From assembly GCA_019634415.1 (NCBI GenBank), contig JAHQVJ010000128.1, forward strand, positions 1-64,000: DNA of 64,000 nucleotides. Reading direction: 5' to 3'. The notes under the pieces were generated by a model. It made no database searches and had not been told where the DNA came from. It worked only from the letters and a program-made list of their open reading frames with translations. The position numbers and the translations under genes are program-made. Shown here in pieces: positions 41,630 through 50,428 of the stretch (positions within the stretch are counted from its first letter, which is position 1; each line of letters starts with the position of its first letter). This DNA is from Myxococcales bacterium. GTDB taxonomy: Bacteria > Myxococcota_A > UBA796 > GCA-2862545.

Positions 41630-42340
41630 ATGACCCCCCTGATCCTCACGAGCGTGGCGATGGCCGCCACCCCTACACCCGATCGGCCCTACGTGACCCG
41701 TACCGGCCAGCTGGTGGCGAAGAACACGCTGGAGATGGAGCTGGGCTCGGCCTTCGCGGCGGGTCCCACGCGGTCGGTGCCGTCGGCTCTGAAGTTCTCC
41801 ATCGCGGGGCTCGTGGAGCCGCGCATCATGGCCGACCTGGGAGGCGTGCTCGGCGGCACGCCGGGGCTCGGTGCCGGGGCGAAGATCCGTCTGTTCGACT
41901 CCGAGGGCAGCGCCTTGGCCATGTGGGTGGCATCGGCGGTGCCCATCGCGGACGGAGAGATCTGGTCGGGCCAGTTCCACGCCTTGTTCACGACGGATCT
42001 CACCGACACCCTGAACCTGCGGATCCAGGGCGGCCTGGACTTCATCGCGGAGAGCGCGGGCGGGCCCTTCGGAGGAACGCCGGTCACGGGGGCCCTCACC
42101 CTGTTCCCCATGGACTACGTGTCCGTGTTCGTGGAGGTCGCGGGGCGTGCGGGGGGGCCGGGATGTGACGGTGCGGCCTGCGCCTACGGCGATCTGATCT
42201 TCCAGGGAGGCGGAGGGCTGCGGCTCACCGACACCTTCACCCTCGACGGCGCCATCGGCTACTCGGTGCTCAACGAGAGTGTGCTCGGAACGGTGGGCTT
42301 CACGGGCAACTTCGGCCAGGTGAACGTGGGCGGGTCCTGA
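41630..42340 (+). CDS. Outer-membrane beta-barrel protein
   Basis: Predicted 236-aa exported barrel. The signal peptide is MTPLILTSVAMAA, cut before TPTPDRPY. The body has amphipathic strands: 'KNTLEMELGSAFAAG', 'PSALKFSIAGLVEPRIMADL', 'SALAMWVASAVPIADG', 'DTLNLRIQGGLDFIAE', 'YVSVFVEVAGRAGG' and 'GGGLRLTDTFTLDGAIGYSV'. This resembles the MetA-type phenol-pathway/transporter barrels. One Cys pair (GCDGAAC) sits in a loop. GGAGG at 41620-41624 fits the ATG at 41630 better than the in-frame GTG at 41624. It is divergent from the lipoprotein operon. Confidence 0.7.
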   Translation: MTPLILTSVAMAATPTPDRPYVTRTGQLVAKNTLEMELGSAFAAGPTRSVPSALKFSIAGLVEPRIMADLGGVLGGTPGLGAGAKIRLFDSEGSALAMWVASAVPIADGEIWSGQFHALFTTDLTDTLNLRIQGGLDFIAESAGGPFGGTPVTGALTLFPMDYVSVFVEVAGRAGGPGCDGAACAYGDLIFQGGGGLRLTDTFTLDGAIGYSVLNESVLGTVGFTGNFGQVNVGGS

Positions 42341-42357
42341 GCAGAGGTCGGAGCGCG

Positions 42358-42636
42358 TCAGCGCCCGCGCGTGCGGATACCGCGTCCGCGCACGCCCTCG
42401 GGCAAGAAGACGAACCAGCGGCGGAAGCTCTGCTGAGCGGCGCGACCGCCGAGGGTCTCGGCGCGGGCGTGCCACTTGCGGAACAGCTCCGTGCGCGCTT
42501 CGGTAGCTGCAGCTTCGTTGCGGAACGGCCCATGGACCTTCACCTGCTCACCGCGGACCTCGAACCACCACCCCCCCACGATCTTGTCGTGGCGAGGGGC
42601 AGACACCAGGAAGGCATGTCGAATCAGGGAGGTCAC
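42358..42636 (-). CDS. Small basic protein of unknown function
   Basis: Possible 92-aa protein starting at a GTG. It contains a compact segment 'GWWFEVRGEQVKVHGPFRNE' followed by 'AAATEARTELFRKWHARAE', similar in layout to a SPOR-like or YcfA-like small beta-beta-alpha module in which a strand pair precedes a helix ending in Lys-Trp. The C-terminus is very basic ('RGRGIRTRGR'). No ribosome site is seen before the GTG and the codon-position pattern is only moderately convincing. It is convergent with the barrel gene. Confidence 0.45.
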   Translation of the reverse strand: MTSLIRHAFLVSAPRHDKIVGGWWFEVRGEQVKVHGPFRNEAAATEARTELFRKWHARAETLGGRAAQQSFRRWFVFLPEGVRGRGIRTRGR

Positions 42637-42946
42637 TGAACGTGTGTATACCCATCGGCGAATGGGTGCAATGTGCGAATGCTCGCATTTGCCCTGGATG
42701 ACCGGGCGGTTGGCGGAGTCGTCTGAAGCCGAACCAGTGGTCTGCCAGCGTCTGCAGTGAGGAATCGTCGGCAGGGCTTCGGCGGAGCCAGAAGGAGAGG
42801 TTGGCGTACCGGTGAACCAGCGCCAGGGCGAACAGCCGCTGGGTGAGGGCCTCGCTGCGATCCGACAGGCCGTCCGCGAGGGCGGACCCAGCTCGGATCG
42901 GCACGGAGTGCGTCGGCCTCGTCGGGGTCGGTCAGGGGCTCGAGGA
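42637..42946. other. 310-bp stretch without a supported gene
   Basis: No convincing coding region. An imperfect hairpin (TGCGA/TCGCA with a 4-base loop, extended by GCAA/TTGC) lies near 42670-42690. A minus-strand frame through 42548-42904 reads a few helix-like segments but overlaps the gene at 42358-42636 and lacks a ribosome site, so I do not call it. Confidence 0.5.
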
Positions 42947-43309
42947 TCACCGCAGCAGCGTGGGGCCGCCCGTGTCCGCCGTGGGCAGTGCGTTCTCGCA
43001 GGACCACACGGCGTTGCACCGCTCGACCACCTCGTCGTAGCGCCGGCCGATCTTGGCGCAGTTCCACTCCATGGCGTCGAGGCAGCGGCTCGCCGCATCC
43101 TCGTCGTAGGTGCAGCTGCGGTAGTCCCCGGGCTCGGTGGTGTTCACGCACAGATCCACCGAGGTGTAGTCTCGGTGGAAGCTGATCGGATCGCAGCGCT
43201 TCAGGGTCTGACAGGAGACCTTGGCGACCTCGCGGTTCCACTCCTCGGCCGAGACCTTACCGCAGCTCGACGAGATCACCAGGGTGAGCCATGCAATGAT
43301 GCGCGCCAT
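42947..43309 (-). CDS. Small cysteine-rich lipoprotein
   Basis: Predicted 120-aa exported protein. The N-terminus MARIIAWLTLVISSSC ends in a lipobox-like Ser-Ser-Cys (Cys 16). The mature part carries seven further cysteines ('KVSCQTLKRCDP', 'DLCVNT', 'RSCTYDEDAASRCLDAMEWN', 'CAKIGRRYDEVVERCNAVWS'), with a spacing common to small myxobacterial lipoproteins that begin 'CxxxxxCDP'. No catalytic motif. It is divergent from the serine protease gene at 43361. Role unknown. Confidence 0.72.
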   Translation of the reverse strand: MARIIAWLTLVISSSCGKVSAEEWNREVAKVSCQTLKRCDPISFHRDYTSVDLCVNTTEPGDYRSCTYDEDAASRCLDAMEWNCAKIGRRYDEVVERCNAVWSCENALPTADTGGPTLLR

Positions 43310-43360
43310 GCGCCGACTGTACGCCCAGGTGGGTCCGTGCGGGGCGAGGGAGGCGAGGAA

Positions 43361-44467
43361 GTGGGATTGCAGGGCATCATCATGGCAGCCGTGGCGCTGG
43401 CGGATCCCACCCCCCGCGGCGCTGATGGCAGCTGGGAGACGGACACGGACCTGGAGCGCGGCTCCTGGATGCGACCCGGCATGCTCCCCGCCGACCCGCA
43501 TCAGACCGCAGGCATCGTCAACGGCTTCAACGTGTCGGGGCACGACGAGGTGGTGGCTCTGGCCTTCCTCGATCCCGTGAGCGGCGCCGCCGAGGTGTTC
43601 TGCTCGGGCAGCCTGATCCACCCCTCCTGGGTGCTCACGGCGGCTCACTGCATCCTGCCCGTGAGCCAGGCGCCCCAGCCGGGCATGGTGCGGGCGATCC
43701 TGTGGGGGGAGGATGCTTCCCCCGGGCGCTACTCGCGCGCCATTCCCTGGACGCAGGGGCTGGGCGACCCCAGCTACAACGCGAGCCAGTTCATCAACGA
43801 CGCCGGTCTGGTGGAGCTGTCGGAGCCCAACGAGGACGCGCCGCTGATGGTCCTCAACGACGAGCCCCTGGACATCACCTTCGTGGGCACGGAGCTCACG
43901 TTCTACGGCTACGGAGTGACGGGCGACGGGCTGGGGGACCAAGGGGTCAAGCGCACCACCACCATCACCGTCAACAACGTCGACGACTTCAACCTCCTCA
44001 CCTTCGATCCGCAGACGAACGTGTGCTCCGGCGACTCGGGCGGGCCCAGCACGTACGAGGGTCCCAAGGGACCGGAGCAAGTGGGCATCAACGCCTACGT
44101 CACCAACGGGTGCGTGGGGGGCTCGGGCGGCTCCACCCGGGTCGACAACCACATCGACTGGATCCTGGAGTACGTGCCGGCGGTGGCGCTCGACTACGAC
44201 GATCTCGCACCAGAGGAGACGCCCGTGGAGGACGGGCCCCCAGGACGGGACTGGAGCGACCTGGGCGCCGACGACAAGAACGGGCTCGGCGGTCGCTGGG
44301 CCCCGGGCTCGCCGGTGGAGCGGGGTTGCCAACAGGCCCCCGGGACCATCCCGGGGGCACTGTTGGCGTTCTGCATCTCGTTGGTGGCCCGGCGAAGCAA
44401 GCCGCGCGGCGCGGGGATGAAGCGCAACCGACCCCGCCGGGCATCTCAAACGAGACGCTCAGTCTAA
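43361..44467 (+). CDS. Trypsin-like serine protease with MYXO-CTERM-like tail
   Basis: Predicted 368-aa secreted S1 protease. His is in 'PSWVLTAAHCILP', Asp in 'FINDAGLVELSEP' and Ser in 'NVCSGDSGGPSTYEG', so the triad is complete. 'GIVNGFNVSGHDEVVALAF' resembles the usual mature N-terminus. After the protease domain an acidic linker leads to 'RGCQQAPGTIPGALLAFCIS' and an Arg/Lys cluster, the layout of a MYXO-CTERM sorting tail, although it extends about 20 residues further than usual. I prefer GTG at 43361 (after GGAGGCGAGGAA) which gives a signal peptide MGLQGIIMAAVALA; ATG at 43382 is the alternative. Confidence 0.87.
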   Translation: MGLQGIIMAAVALADPTPRGADGSWETDTDLERGSWMRPGMLPADPHQTAGIVNGFNVSGHDEVVALAFLDPVSGAAEVFCSGSLIHPSWVLTAAHCILPVSQAPQPGMVRAILWGEDASPGRYSRAIPWTQGLGDPSYNASQFINDAGLVELSEPNEDAPLMVLNDEPLDITFVGTELTFYGYGVTGDGLGDQGVKRTTTITVNNVDDFNLLTFDPQTNVCSGDSGGPSTYEGPKGPEQVGINAYVTNGCVGGSGGSTRVDNHIDWILEYVPAVALDYDDLAPEETPVEDGPPGRDWSDLGADDKNGLGGRWAPGSPVERGCQQAPGTIPGALLAFCISLVARRSKPRGAGMKRNRPRRASQTRRSV

Positions 44468-44545
44468 GAGCAGGAATCGTGCCAGCCTTGGACGTCGATG
44501 GCACGCGACTTCTGGTGCGGTGTGCGGCAAAAGCGCCGCGGCACG

Positions 44546-46090
44546 CTACGCCGAAGAACGGTCGACGTAGACGTGCTCGCGTTCCTTGGCGGACCCCACT
44601 GCCTCAGGCAGCCCGAGCATGGCGCGAATGGCCTGGCGCACCACCGCCACCACGAGGTCGACCTCTTCGGTGGTGATGCCGAAGTGGGGCGTGAAGCGCA
44701 GGGCGTTCTTCCCCCCGTGGATCACGCCCAGACCGTGCTGTCGGCACCAGATCTCGATGCCCTCGAAGCCGACGACCTCGATCTGCTCTGGGTCGAGCTC
44801 GGCAGACACCAGCAGACCCGTGCCCTGGACCTGGGTGACCACCCCTGGGAACTCGGTCTGCAGTCGCTGCAGCCCCTCCACGAGCTCGCGCCCCCGCTCG
44901 CGCACGTTGTGGCGCAGGTCGTCGTCGAGGCTGTCCAGCACGGCGCATGCCACCTCGAGTGCCCGGGGGTTGGTGGTCATGGTGTTGCCGTACACGCCGC
45001 GGGCGTACAGGGCGGCGGCACGCTGCGTGAGCCCCAGGACCGACAGTGGGTACTGGCCTGCGTTCAGCGCCTTGGACCACGTCTCCATGTCTGGCGGGGC
45101 GCAGTCCTGGAAGCCCGGGTAGTCGACGATGGAGAGGTACCCGGTGCCGCGTAGCCCCGCCTGGATGGAGTCCACCAGCAGGAGGGACCCGTGGGCCAGG
45201 GTGAGCTCGCGCGCGGCGTCGTAGAAGGCACGGGACAGGCCCTGACCCGGGTTGCCCTCTCCCATCACCGGCTCGACGAACATCATCTCGATGAACACGC
45301 CGTTGGCTTCGGCGTCGGCGAAGATGCGCCGCAGGGCGTCGACGTCGTTGGGTGGGCAGGTGAGCAGGTTGTCTCGCTGCTGGAAGCTCGCGAGGTTCTT
45401 GCGGTAGGCCGGCAGCGTGCTGTCGGAGACCTGAGCGGGCCTGTCGGTGCGGCCGTGGAAGGAGCCCTGCAGCGACAGGTACTTGGGGGTGGCGCCCTCG
45501 TTGGGGCCTCCGGGGCCGGTGCGCACCAGCGTGTTGTGGTCGGCGATGCGCATCGCCACGGTCACGGACTCCGAGCCGGAGTTCACGCACACGAACCGGT
45601 CGAAGGGGCAGTCCCCGTCTCGGGTCTGGCCGAGCTCTCGCCGCATGCGGTCGCTGAAGCGCTTGTGGGTGAACGACGGCGTCATCACGTTGGCCATGAC
45701 GTAGGGCGGGTTCATCGCATCGATGATGGCCTGCGGTGCGTGACCCAAGCCGAGCATGCCGTAGCCGCCGTTGTCGTGCAGCACGGCGCCGTGGCTCGTC
45801 ACGATCCAGGGACCGTCGGCGGCCAGCGGCACATAGGGGTTGACGTTCTCGGGCGGGTAGAAGTTGACGTAGGCGTCTTGGAGCTCCGTCACGAGCGTGG
45901 CTTCTGGACCGCCGAGGGCGTCGCCGAACTCCGACCGCAGGGCTCGATGGGCGGCCAGCGCGCGCCCGATCACGTCTCGCAGGCGTGGATCCGACTCCAT
46001 GAACCGCGACACCACCTCGTCTTCGAGGCCAACGGTGTCGGCGTTTCCTGCGAAAGTCCGGATCTCTTGCAGCTGCTGAAGGGCGGACAT
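44546..46090 (-). CDS. Class III (fold type I) PLP-dependent aminotransferase
   Basis: Predicted 514-aa enzyme. Class III features: 'FVCVNSGSESVTVAMRIADH' (phosphate-binding segment), 'YLSLQGSFHGRTDRPAQ' (SxHGRT), 'FVEPVMGEGN', 'LLLVDSIQAGLRGTGYL' with the cofactor Asp, and 'METWSKALNAGQYPLSVLG' with the Schiff-base Lys (about 338). The usual DEVQ is DSIQ here. The long N-terminus (about 110 residues before the main domain) is like that of lysine-6-aminotransferase-type proteins, and the substrate is not decided. GGGAGGAGGG abuts the ATG at 46090. It is divergent from the pgi gene. Confidence 0.87.
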   Translation of the reverse strand: MSALQQLQEIRTFAGNADTVGLEDEVVSRFMESDPRLRDVIGRALAAHRALRSEFGDALGGPEATLVTELQDAYVNFYPPENVNPYVPLAADGPWIVTSHGAVLHDNGGYGMLGLGHAPQAIIDAMNPPYVMANVMTPSFTHKRFSDRMRRELGQTRDGDCPFDRFVCVNSGSESVTVAMRIADHNTLVRTGPGGPNEGATPKYLSLQGSFHGRTDRPAQVSDSTLPAYRKNLASFQQRDNLLTCPPNDVDALRRIFADAEANGVFIEMMFVEPVMGEGNPGQGLSRAFYDAARELTLAHGSLLLVDSIQAGLRGTGYLSIVDYPGFQDCAPPDMETWSKALNAGQYPLSVLGLTQRAAALYARGVYGNTMTTNPRALEVACAVLDSLDDDLRHNVRERGRELVEGLQRLQTEFPGVVTQVQGTGLLVSAELDPEQIEVVGFEGIEIWCRQHGLGVIHGGKNALRFTPHFGITTEEVDLVVAVVRQAIRAMLGLPEAVGSAKEREHVYVDRSSA

Positions 46091-46154
46091 CCCTCCTCCC
46101 GATTGTGGCTTGGACGCGTGTGGCACCCTGTATCGGCCGCCGGAGGGAGGTGCC

Positions 46155-47693
46155 GTGTCGTCGCTCGATTCCCCACTGCTGCTTCATCACCCCACAGGAC
46201 AAGTGTCCATCGACGCCACCGCGATGGCGTGTTCCGAGGCCGATCTCGATGCGCTGCCCTGGACGGAGGCCTTCGATGCCATGGCGCGGCTCGAGGCTGG
46301 CGACGTGGCCAACGTGGACGAGGGGCGGCGCGTCGGCCACTACTGGCTCAGGAGCCCCGAGCGTGCGCCGGATCCGGAGCTGGCCAAGGCCATCCGGGAC
46401 GTGGTGGAGCAGGTGCAGCGATTTGCTTCGGACGTTCGGTCGCAGCGCATCATGACCCCCGAGGGACCTCCGTTCACGTGCGTGATCCACGTGGGCATCG
46501 GCGGCTCTGCGCTGGGCCCCCAGCTGCTGCTGGACGCGCTGGCGCTGGGTGACGGGCTGTCCGTGACCTTCGTCGACAACACCGACGCCGACGGGATCGC
46601 CGTGCAGCTCGGGCGGCTCGAGGGCGCGCTGCGCCACGCCCTGGTGGTGGTGGTGAGCAAGTCGGGTACCACGGCCGAGACGATGAACGGGCTGTCGCTG
46701 GTCCACGAGGCGCTCCGGATCCGTGGGATCGACGCTGCGCGCCACACCGTGGCCGTCACCCAGCAAGGCTCGGCGCTGCATGGCCGCGCGGTGCGAGAGG
46801 GCTGGCTGCTCACGCTTCCCATGTGGGACTGGGTGGGGGGCCGGACCTCCGTGACGTCGGGGGTGGGCCTGCTCCCTGCGGCCCTCGCGGCCGTCGACGT
46901 GGAGCAGCTGCTGGCCGGTGCGCGCGCCATGGACACCTGGACCCGCGGTCGGGACTGGCGCACCAACCCGGCGGCCCTGCTGGCGGGGTGCTGGCACCAG
47001 GCGGGCTCGGGCCGCGGCGACCGGGCGATGGTGGTGTTGCCCTACGCCGATCGCCTTCAGCTGCTGTCTCGCTACCTGCAGCAGCTGGTGATGGAGTCGC
47101 TGGGCAAGCGGCTGAACCTGCAGGGGGAGGTGGTGCACCAGGGGCTGACGGTCTACGGCAACAAGGGCTCCACCGACCAGCACGCCTTCGTGCAGCAGCT
47201 GCGCGACGGGCGCGACGACTTCTTCGTGACCTTCCTGCAGGTGCTGGAGGACGGCCTCGGCTCCACGCTGGAGGTGTCGGCTGGCGCCACGGCGGGGGAC
47301 TTCCTCCAGGGGTTCCTGCTGGGCACGCGGCGGGCGCTGTCGGAGGCCGGGCGCCCCAGCCTGACCGTCACGGTGCCACGGGTGGATGCGCACCACCTGG
47401 GGGCGCTGGTGGCCCTGTTCGAGCGGGCGGTGGGGCTGTATGCCTCCCTCGTGGGGATCAACGCCTACCACCAGCCCGGGGTGGAGGCTGGCAAGCGGGC
47501 TGCACGCAGTGTGCTCGACATGGCGTCGGCCCTGCGCGCGGCGCTGTCGGAGGAGGGGCGAACCGCCGATGCGCTGGCGGCGTCGGTGGGAGCGGACGCA
47601 GTGGACGCGTTCCACGTGCTTCAGCGCCTGGCGTCCACGGGTCGCGCGAGCCGGCAAGGAACGGGCCCCACCGCTCGGTTCGCCAAGCCATGA
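46155..47693 (+). CDS. pgi: Glucose-6-phosphate isomerase
   Basis: Predicted 512-aa glycolytic enzyme converting glucose 6-phosphate and fructose 6-phosphate. The SIS-fold phosphate loops 'VIHVGIGGSALGPQLLLDAL' and 'VVVVSKSGTTAETMNGLSLV' are clear, with 'VGGRTSVTSGVGLLPAALA' and 'NLQGEVVHQGLTVYGNKGST' (including the catalytic-region His/Lys) and 'GINAYHQPGVEAGKRAARSV' near the end. The protein lacks some insertions of the E. coli enzyme and is of the shorter bacterial type. Start is GTG 46155 after GGAGG. The stop overlaps the malQ ATG by 4 bases, so both are translationally coupled for sugar/glycogen metabolism. Confidence 0.93.
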   Translation: MSSLDSPLLLHHPTGQVSIDATAMACSEADLDALPWTEAFDAMARLEAGDVANVDEGRRVGHYWLRSPERAPDPELAKAIRDVVEQVQRFASDVRSQRIMTPEGPPFTCVIHVGIGGSALGPQLLLDALALGDGLSVTFVDNTDADGIAVQLGRLEGALRHALVVVVSKSGTTAETMNGLSLVHEALRIRGIDAARHTVAVTQQGSALHGRAVREGWLLTLPMWDWVGGRTSVTSGVGLLPAALAAVDVEQLLAGARAMDTWTRGRDWRTNPAALLAGCWHQAGSGRGDRAMVVLPYADRLQLLSRYLQQLVMESLGKRLNLQGEVVHQGLTVYGNKGSTDQHAFVQQLRDGRDDFFVTFLQVLEDGLGSTLEVSAGATAGDFLQGFLLGTRRALSEAGRPSLTVTVPRVDAHHLGALVALFERAVGLYASLVGINAYHQPGVEAGKRAARSVLDMASALRAALSEEGRTADALAASVGADAVDAFHVLQRLASTGRASRQGTGPTARFAKP

Positions 47694-49144
47694 GCACACG
47701 ACGCGCTGGACTCCTGCTGCATCCCACGTCGCTGCCGGGCCCCTACGGCATCGGAGACGTGGGACCCGCTGCCCGCGAGCTGCTGGCCTGGATGGACGCA
47801 GCGGAGCTACGGATCTGGCAGGTGCTGCCCCTGACCCCGGTGGACACCTTCGGCTCGCCCTATGCGTCGGACTCGACGTTGGCCATGGAGCCCCTGCTGC
47901 TGTCCATCGACGACCTGGTGGAGGACGGCTGGTTGCTCGCCCGGGAGAAGCCCTTCTTCACCGGTCGTGGCACGCGGGTGGACTGGCCTGCGGTGACCCA
48001 GGCGAAGGCGAAGGCGCTGGGGCTCGCAGCCGAGCGAGCCGTCGCGGCGGGCGCGGTGCAGCTCGAGCCCCCCCTCGAGGACTACGCCCTGTTCCGCGCC
48101 CTGACGCGCGAGCAGGGAGCGCCTTGGCACCAGTGGCCCGAGCCCCTGCGACGTCGGGATCCAGCGGCGCTGGCTGCGGCGCGGGATCGCCTGGCCGCAT
48201 CGGTGGCGCGACAGCGAGCGCTGCAGTGGCTGATCGGCGAGCAGTGGGCGCGGCTGCGTCGGGAGTCGACGCGTCTCGGTGTCGACGTCTGGGGGGACGT
48301 GCCCTTCTTCGTGGGCCTCGACAGCTGCGACGTGTGGTGTCGACCGGATCTGTGGCGGCTGGACGACGACGGCCTGCCCGAGGCCGTCAGCGGCGTGCCT
48401 CCCGACGCCTTCAGCGCAGAGGGCCAGCTGTGGGGGCATCCGCTGTTCCGGGAGGGGGCCCACGCCGACGAAGGCTTTGCCTGGTGGATCGCACGGTTCG
48501 AGCGCGCGCTCCAGACCGTGGACTGCGTGCGCATCGACCACTTCCGCGGCGTGTGCGCCGTGTGGGAGAACGCCGCGGACGCCACCACGGCGATGGACGG
48601 CACCTGGGTGCCGGGGCCGGGCCGACCGCTGCTCGCCGCCTTGCGGGAGCGCTTCGAGGACATGCCCTTCCTGGCTGAGGACCTGGGCATCGTCACCGAA
48701 GACGTCACCGCCCTGCGCCAGGAGTTCGCGCTGCCGGGCATGACCATCCTGCAGTTCGCCTTCGACGGCGGCGCCGACCATGCGTACCTGCCCCACAACC
48801 ACCAGCGCGATCGCGTCTGCTACACAGGCACCCACGACAACGACACCACGGTCGGGTGGGTACACGGACTCGACGAGACCCGTCGCGATCGCATGCGTCG
48901 CTACCTGGCCACCAGCGACCGCGACGCGCCCTATGCGCTGATGCGCGCCGCTTGGCGCAGCGTCTGCGACACCACCATCCTGCCGCTGCAGGACATCCTC
49001 GGGCTGGGGGCGGATGCGCGCATGAACGTGCCCGGCACCTCCACCTCCAACTGGTCGTGGCGCGCGGGCGTCGGCGCGTTCTCGCTGTCCCTGGCGTCGC
49101 GGGTGGCCGACGAGGTCCGGATCTCCGGTCGCCACCAGGGTTAG
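47690..49144 (+). CDS. malQ: 4-alpha-glucanotransferase (amylomaltase, GH77)
   Basis: Predicted 484-aa cytosolic disproportionating enzyme acting on maltodextrins. GH77 landmarks: 'GLLLHPTSLPGPYGIGDVGP' at the N-terminus, 'WQVLPLTPV' and 'SPYASDSTLA', the nucleophile in 'CVRIDHFRGVCAVW' (Asp about 283), the acid/base Glu in 'FLAEDLGIVTEDV' (about 330) and 'CYTGTHDNDTTVGWV' (Asp about 384). Length is typical. ATG 47690 overlaps the pgi stop (ATGA). Coupling with pgi suggests glycogen or maltodextrin turnover feeding glycolysis. Confidence 0.94.
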   Translation: MSTRRAGLLLHPTSLPGPYGIGDVGPAARELLAWMDAAELRIWQVLPLTPVDTFGSPYASDSTLAMEPLLLSIDDLVEDGWLLAREKPFFTGRGTRVDWPAVTQAKAKALGLAAERAVAAGAVQLEPPLEDYALFRALTREQGAPWHQWPEPLRRRDPAALAAARDRLAASVARQRALQWLIGEQWARLRRESTRLGVDVWGDVPFFVGLDSCDVWCRPDLWRLDDDGLPEAVSGVPPDAFSAEGQLWGHPLFREGAHADEGFAWWIARFERALQTVDCVRIDHFRGVCAVWENAADATTAMDGTWVPGPGRPLLAALRERFEDMPFLAEDLGIVTEDVTALRQEFALPGMTILQFAFDGGADHAYLPHNHQRDRVCYTGTHDNDTTVGWVHGLDETRRDRMRRYLATSDRDAPYALMRAAWRSVCDTTILPLQDILGLGADARMNVPGTSTSNWSWRAGVGAFSLSLASRVADEVRISGRHQG

Positions 49145-49174
49145 CATGGGGCGCGCCGACAGGAGGCAGTTGTC

Positions 49175-49810
49175 GTGTGGTGGATGATGATGGTGGGTTG
49201 CTTCACGTTGCCGTCGGAGGAAGGTGCCTTCGACGGCGACATCGAGCCGAACCTCAAGATGAAGGTCCGGGAGCGCCGCCACGTGCTGCCCGGGATGAGC
49301 TCCACGCCACCTCCTCCCGAGGAGGCGGTCACGTCGGGTCAGTGCGGTGACCTGACGGATGGAGGCCCCGTGGCAGGCCCGGACTGCGTGACCGCCACCA
49401 TCTCGTGTGGCGAGACCGTGATCGGCCACACCCGGGGGGGGGTGGATCAGTTCGACACTGCCTTCTGGGAGAAGAAGTTCTGCTGGCCTGCCACCGTCCC
49501 CCACGACAGCGGCGACGAGCGGGTCTACCGCCTCGAGATGCCCGACGGAGAGTGGCGTGCCTACGTGTGGCTCGACACGCCCTGCGCGGATCTCGACATG
49601 ATGGCCGCGCTGCACACCGGAGACACCTGCCCCACCTTGGGCCACAACGTGCGGCGCTGCGAGTCCGGCCTGCAGAAGGGGTCGGGGCAGCGGGAGATGA
49701 TGGAGCTGGTGCATCAGGGCAAGGCCACCTGGTACATCGTGGTGGAAGGCAGCGGCGACGACGAGGGAGCGTTCGCCCTGCACGTGCAGTGCCGCGAAGG
49801 GCTGCAGTAG
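49175..49810 (+). CDS. Secreted protein with PPC-like beta domain
   Basis: Predicted 211-aa exported protein. The N-terminus MWWMMMVGC has a lipobox-like VGC (Cys 9), followed by a Pro-rich linker ('MSSTPPPPEEAV'). The C-terminal 140 residues carry several cysteines and a beta-sandwich pattern like bacterial pre-peptidase C-terminal (PPC) domains: 'GGVDQFDTAFWEKKFCWPAT', 'ERVYRLEMPDGEWRAYVWLD', 'DLDMMAALHTGDTCPTLGHN', 'TWYIVVEGSGDDEGAFALHV'. GTG 49175 has AGGAGG 9 bases upstream. The methyltransferase gene starts on the next base after its stop codon. Function unknown. Confidence 0.72.
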   Translation: MWWMMMVGCFTLPSEEGAFDGDIEPNLKMKVRERRHVLPGMSSTPPPPEEAVTSGQCGDLTDGGPVAGPDCVTATISCGETVIGHTRGGVDQFDTAFWEKKFCWPATVPHDSGDERVYRLEMPDGEWRAYVWLDTPCADLDMMAALHTGDTCPTLGHNVRRCESGLQKGSGQREMMELVHQGKATWYIVVEGSGDDEGAFALHVQCREGLQ

Positions 49811-50377
49811 ATGGTCACGTTCCTTCGGCAGTTCTTGAGCAAGCCTGTGGAGATCGGTGCGCTCGCCCCCTCGGGTCGCCAGCTGGCACGGCTCATGGTG
49901 AGCGCCTCGGAGCTCGAGCCAGACCACGTGGTGGTGGAGCTCGGCGCAGGCACGGGCCCGGTGACGCAGGCCATCCTCGACGCTCGCGCCGAGGGGCCGC
50001 TGGTGAGCCTCGAGCCCAACGCCACCTTGGCGGGCCTGCTGCGGCGGCGCTTCCCCGAGGTGGACGTGGACGAGCGCCCCGCGCAGCAGCTCCCGGAGAT
50101 CTTGCAGGAGCGCGGGTGGGGATCGGTGGATCGCTTCGTGAGCAGCCTGCCCTTCGCCATCTGGCCCGAGGAGCTGCAGAACGACGTGCTCGATGCGGTG
50201 GTCGCCACGATGGCCCCCGGGGGGCGCATGGTGACCTTCAGCTACCTGCAGAGCCAGCTGCTGCCTGCATCGGCGCGGCTACGGGAGCAGCTGACCAGGC
50301 GCTTCTCCAGCGTGCGCCGCACGCGCGTGGCGTGGATGAACCTGCCGCCAGCACTCGTGTTCGTCTGCGACGCCTGA
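49811..50377 (+). CDS. Phospholipid N-methyltransferase-like SAM-dependent methyltransferase
   Basis: Predicted 188-aa class I methyltransferase. The N-terminal 'FLRQFLSKPVEIGALAPSGR' and 'LARLMV' followed by motif I 'VVVELGAGTGPVTQAILDA' match the PmtA/COG3963 phospholipid N-methyltransferase group. 'SLEPNATLAGLLRRRFPEVD' holds the ribose-binding acid, 'DRFVSSLPFAIWPEELQ' is the post-II element and 'DAVVATMAPGGRMVTFSYLQ' motif III. It could instead be an rRNA-dimethylase-like enzyme. Its ATG directly follows the upstream TAG without a gap, so translation depends on the upstream gene. Confidence 0.83.
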   Translation: MVTFLRQFLSKPVEIGALAPSGRQLARLMVSASELEPDHVVVELGAGTGPVTQAILDARAEGPLVSLEPNATLAGLLRRRFPEVDVDERPAQQLPEILQERGWGSVDRFVSSLPFAIWPEELQNDVLDAVVATMAPGGRMVTFSYLQSQLLPASARLREQLTRRFSSVRRTRVAWMNLPPALVFVCDA

Positions 50378-50428
50378 CCCTCGGACGTGCTCCAATCCGG
50401 TCTCGAAGCGCCCAAGTGCGCGCAACCT

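Noticed and set aside
42548..42904. 118-codon minus-strand frame partly in the 42637-42946 gap
   Set aside because: Overlaps a better small gene in another frame, no ribosome site, and no recognisable domain; helix-like segments may be chance.
46110..46140. TGGCAC element upstream of pgi, like a sigma-54 -24 box
   Set aside because: No GC-containing -12 box at the required distance.
44604..47699. 1031-codon minus-strand open frame across the aminotransferase and pgi
   Set aside because: It is antisense to pgi, out of frame with the aminotransferase, and is an Arg/His/Gly-rich shadow.
49144..49175. GGCGCGCC palindrome between malQ and the PPC-like gene
   Set aside because: An 8-bp GC palindrome is expected often in such GC-rich DNA and nothing else marks it as a site.
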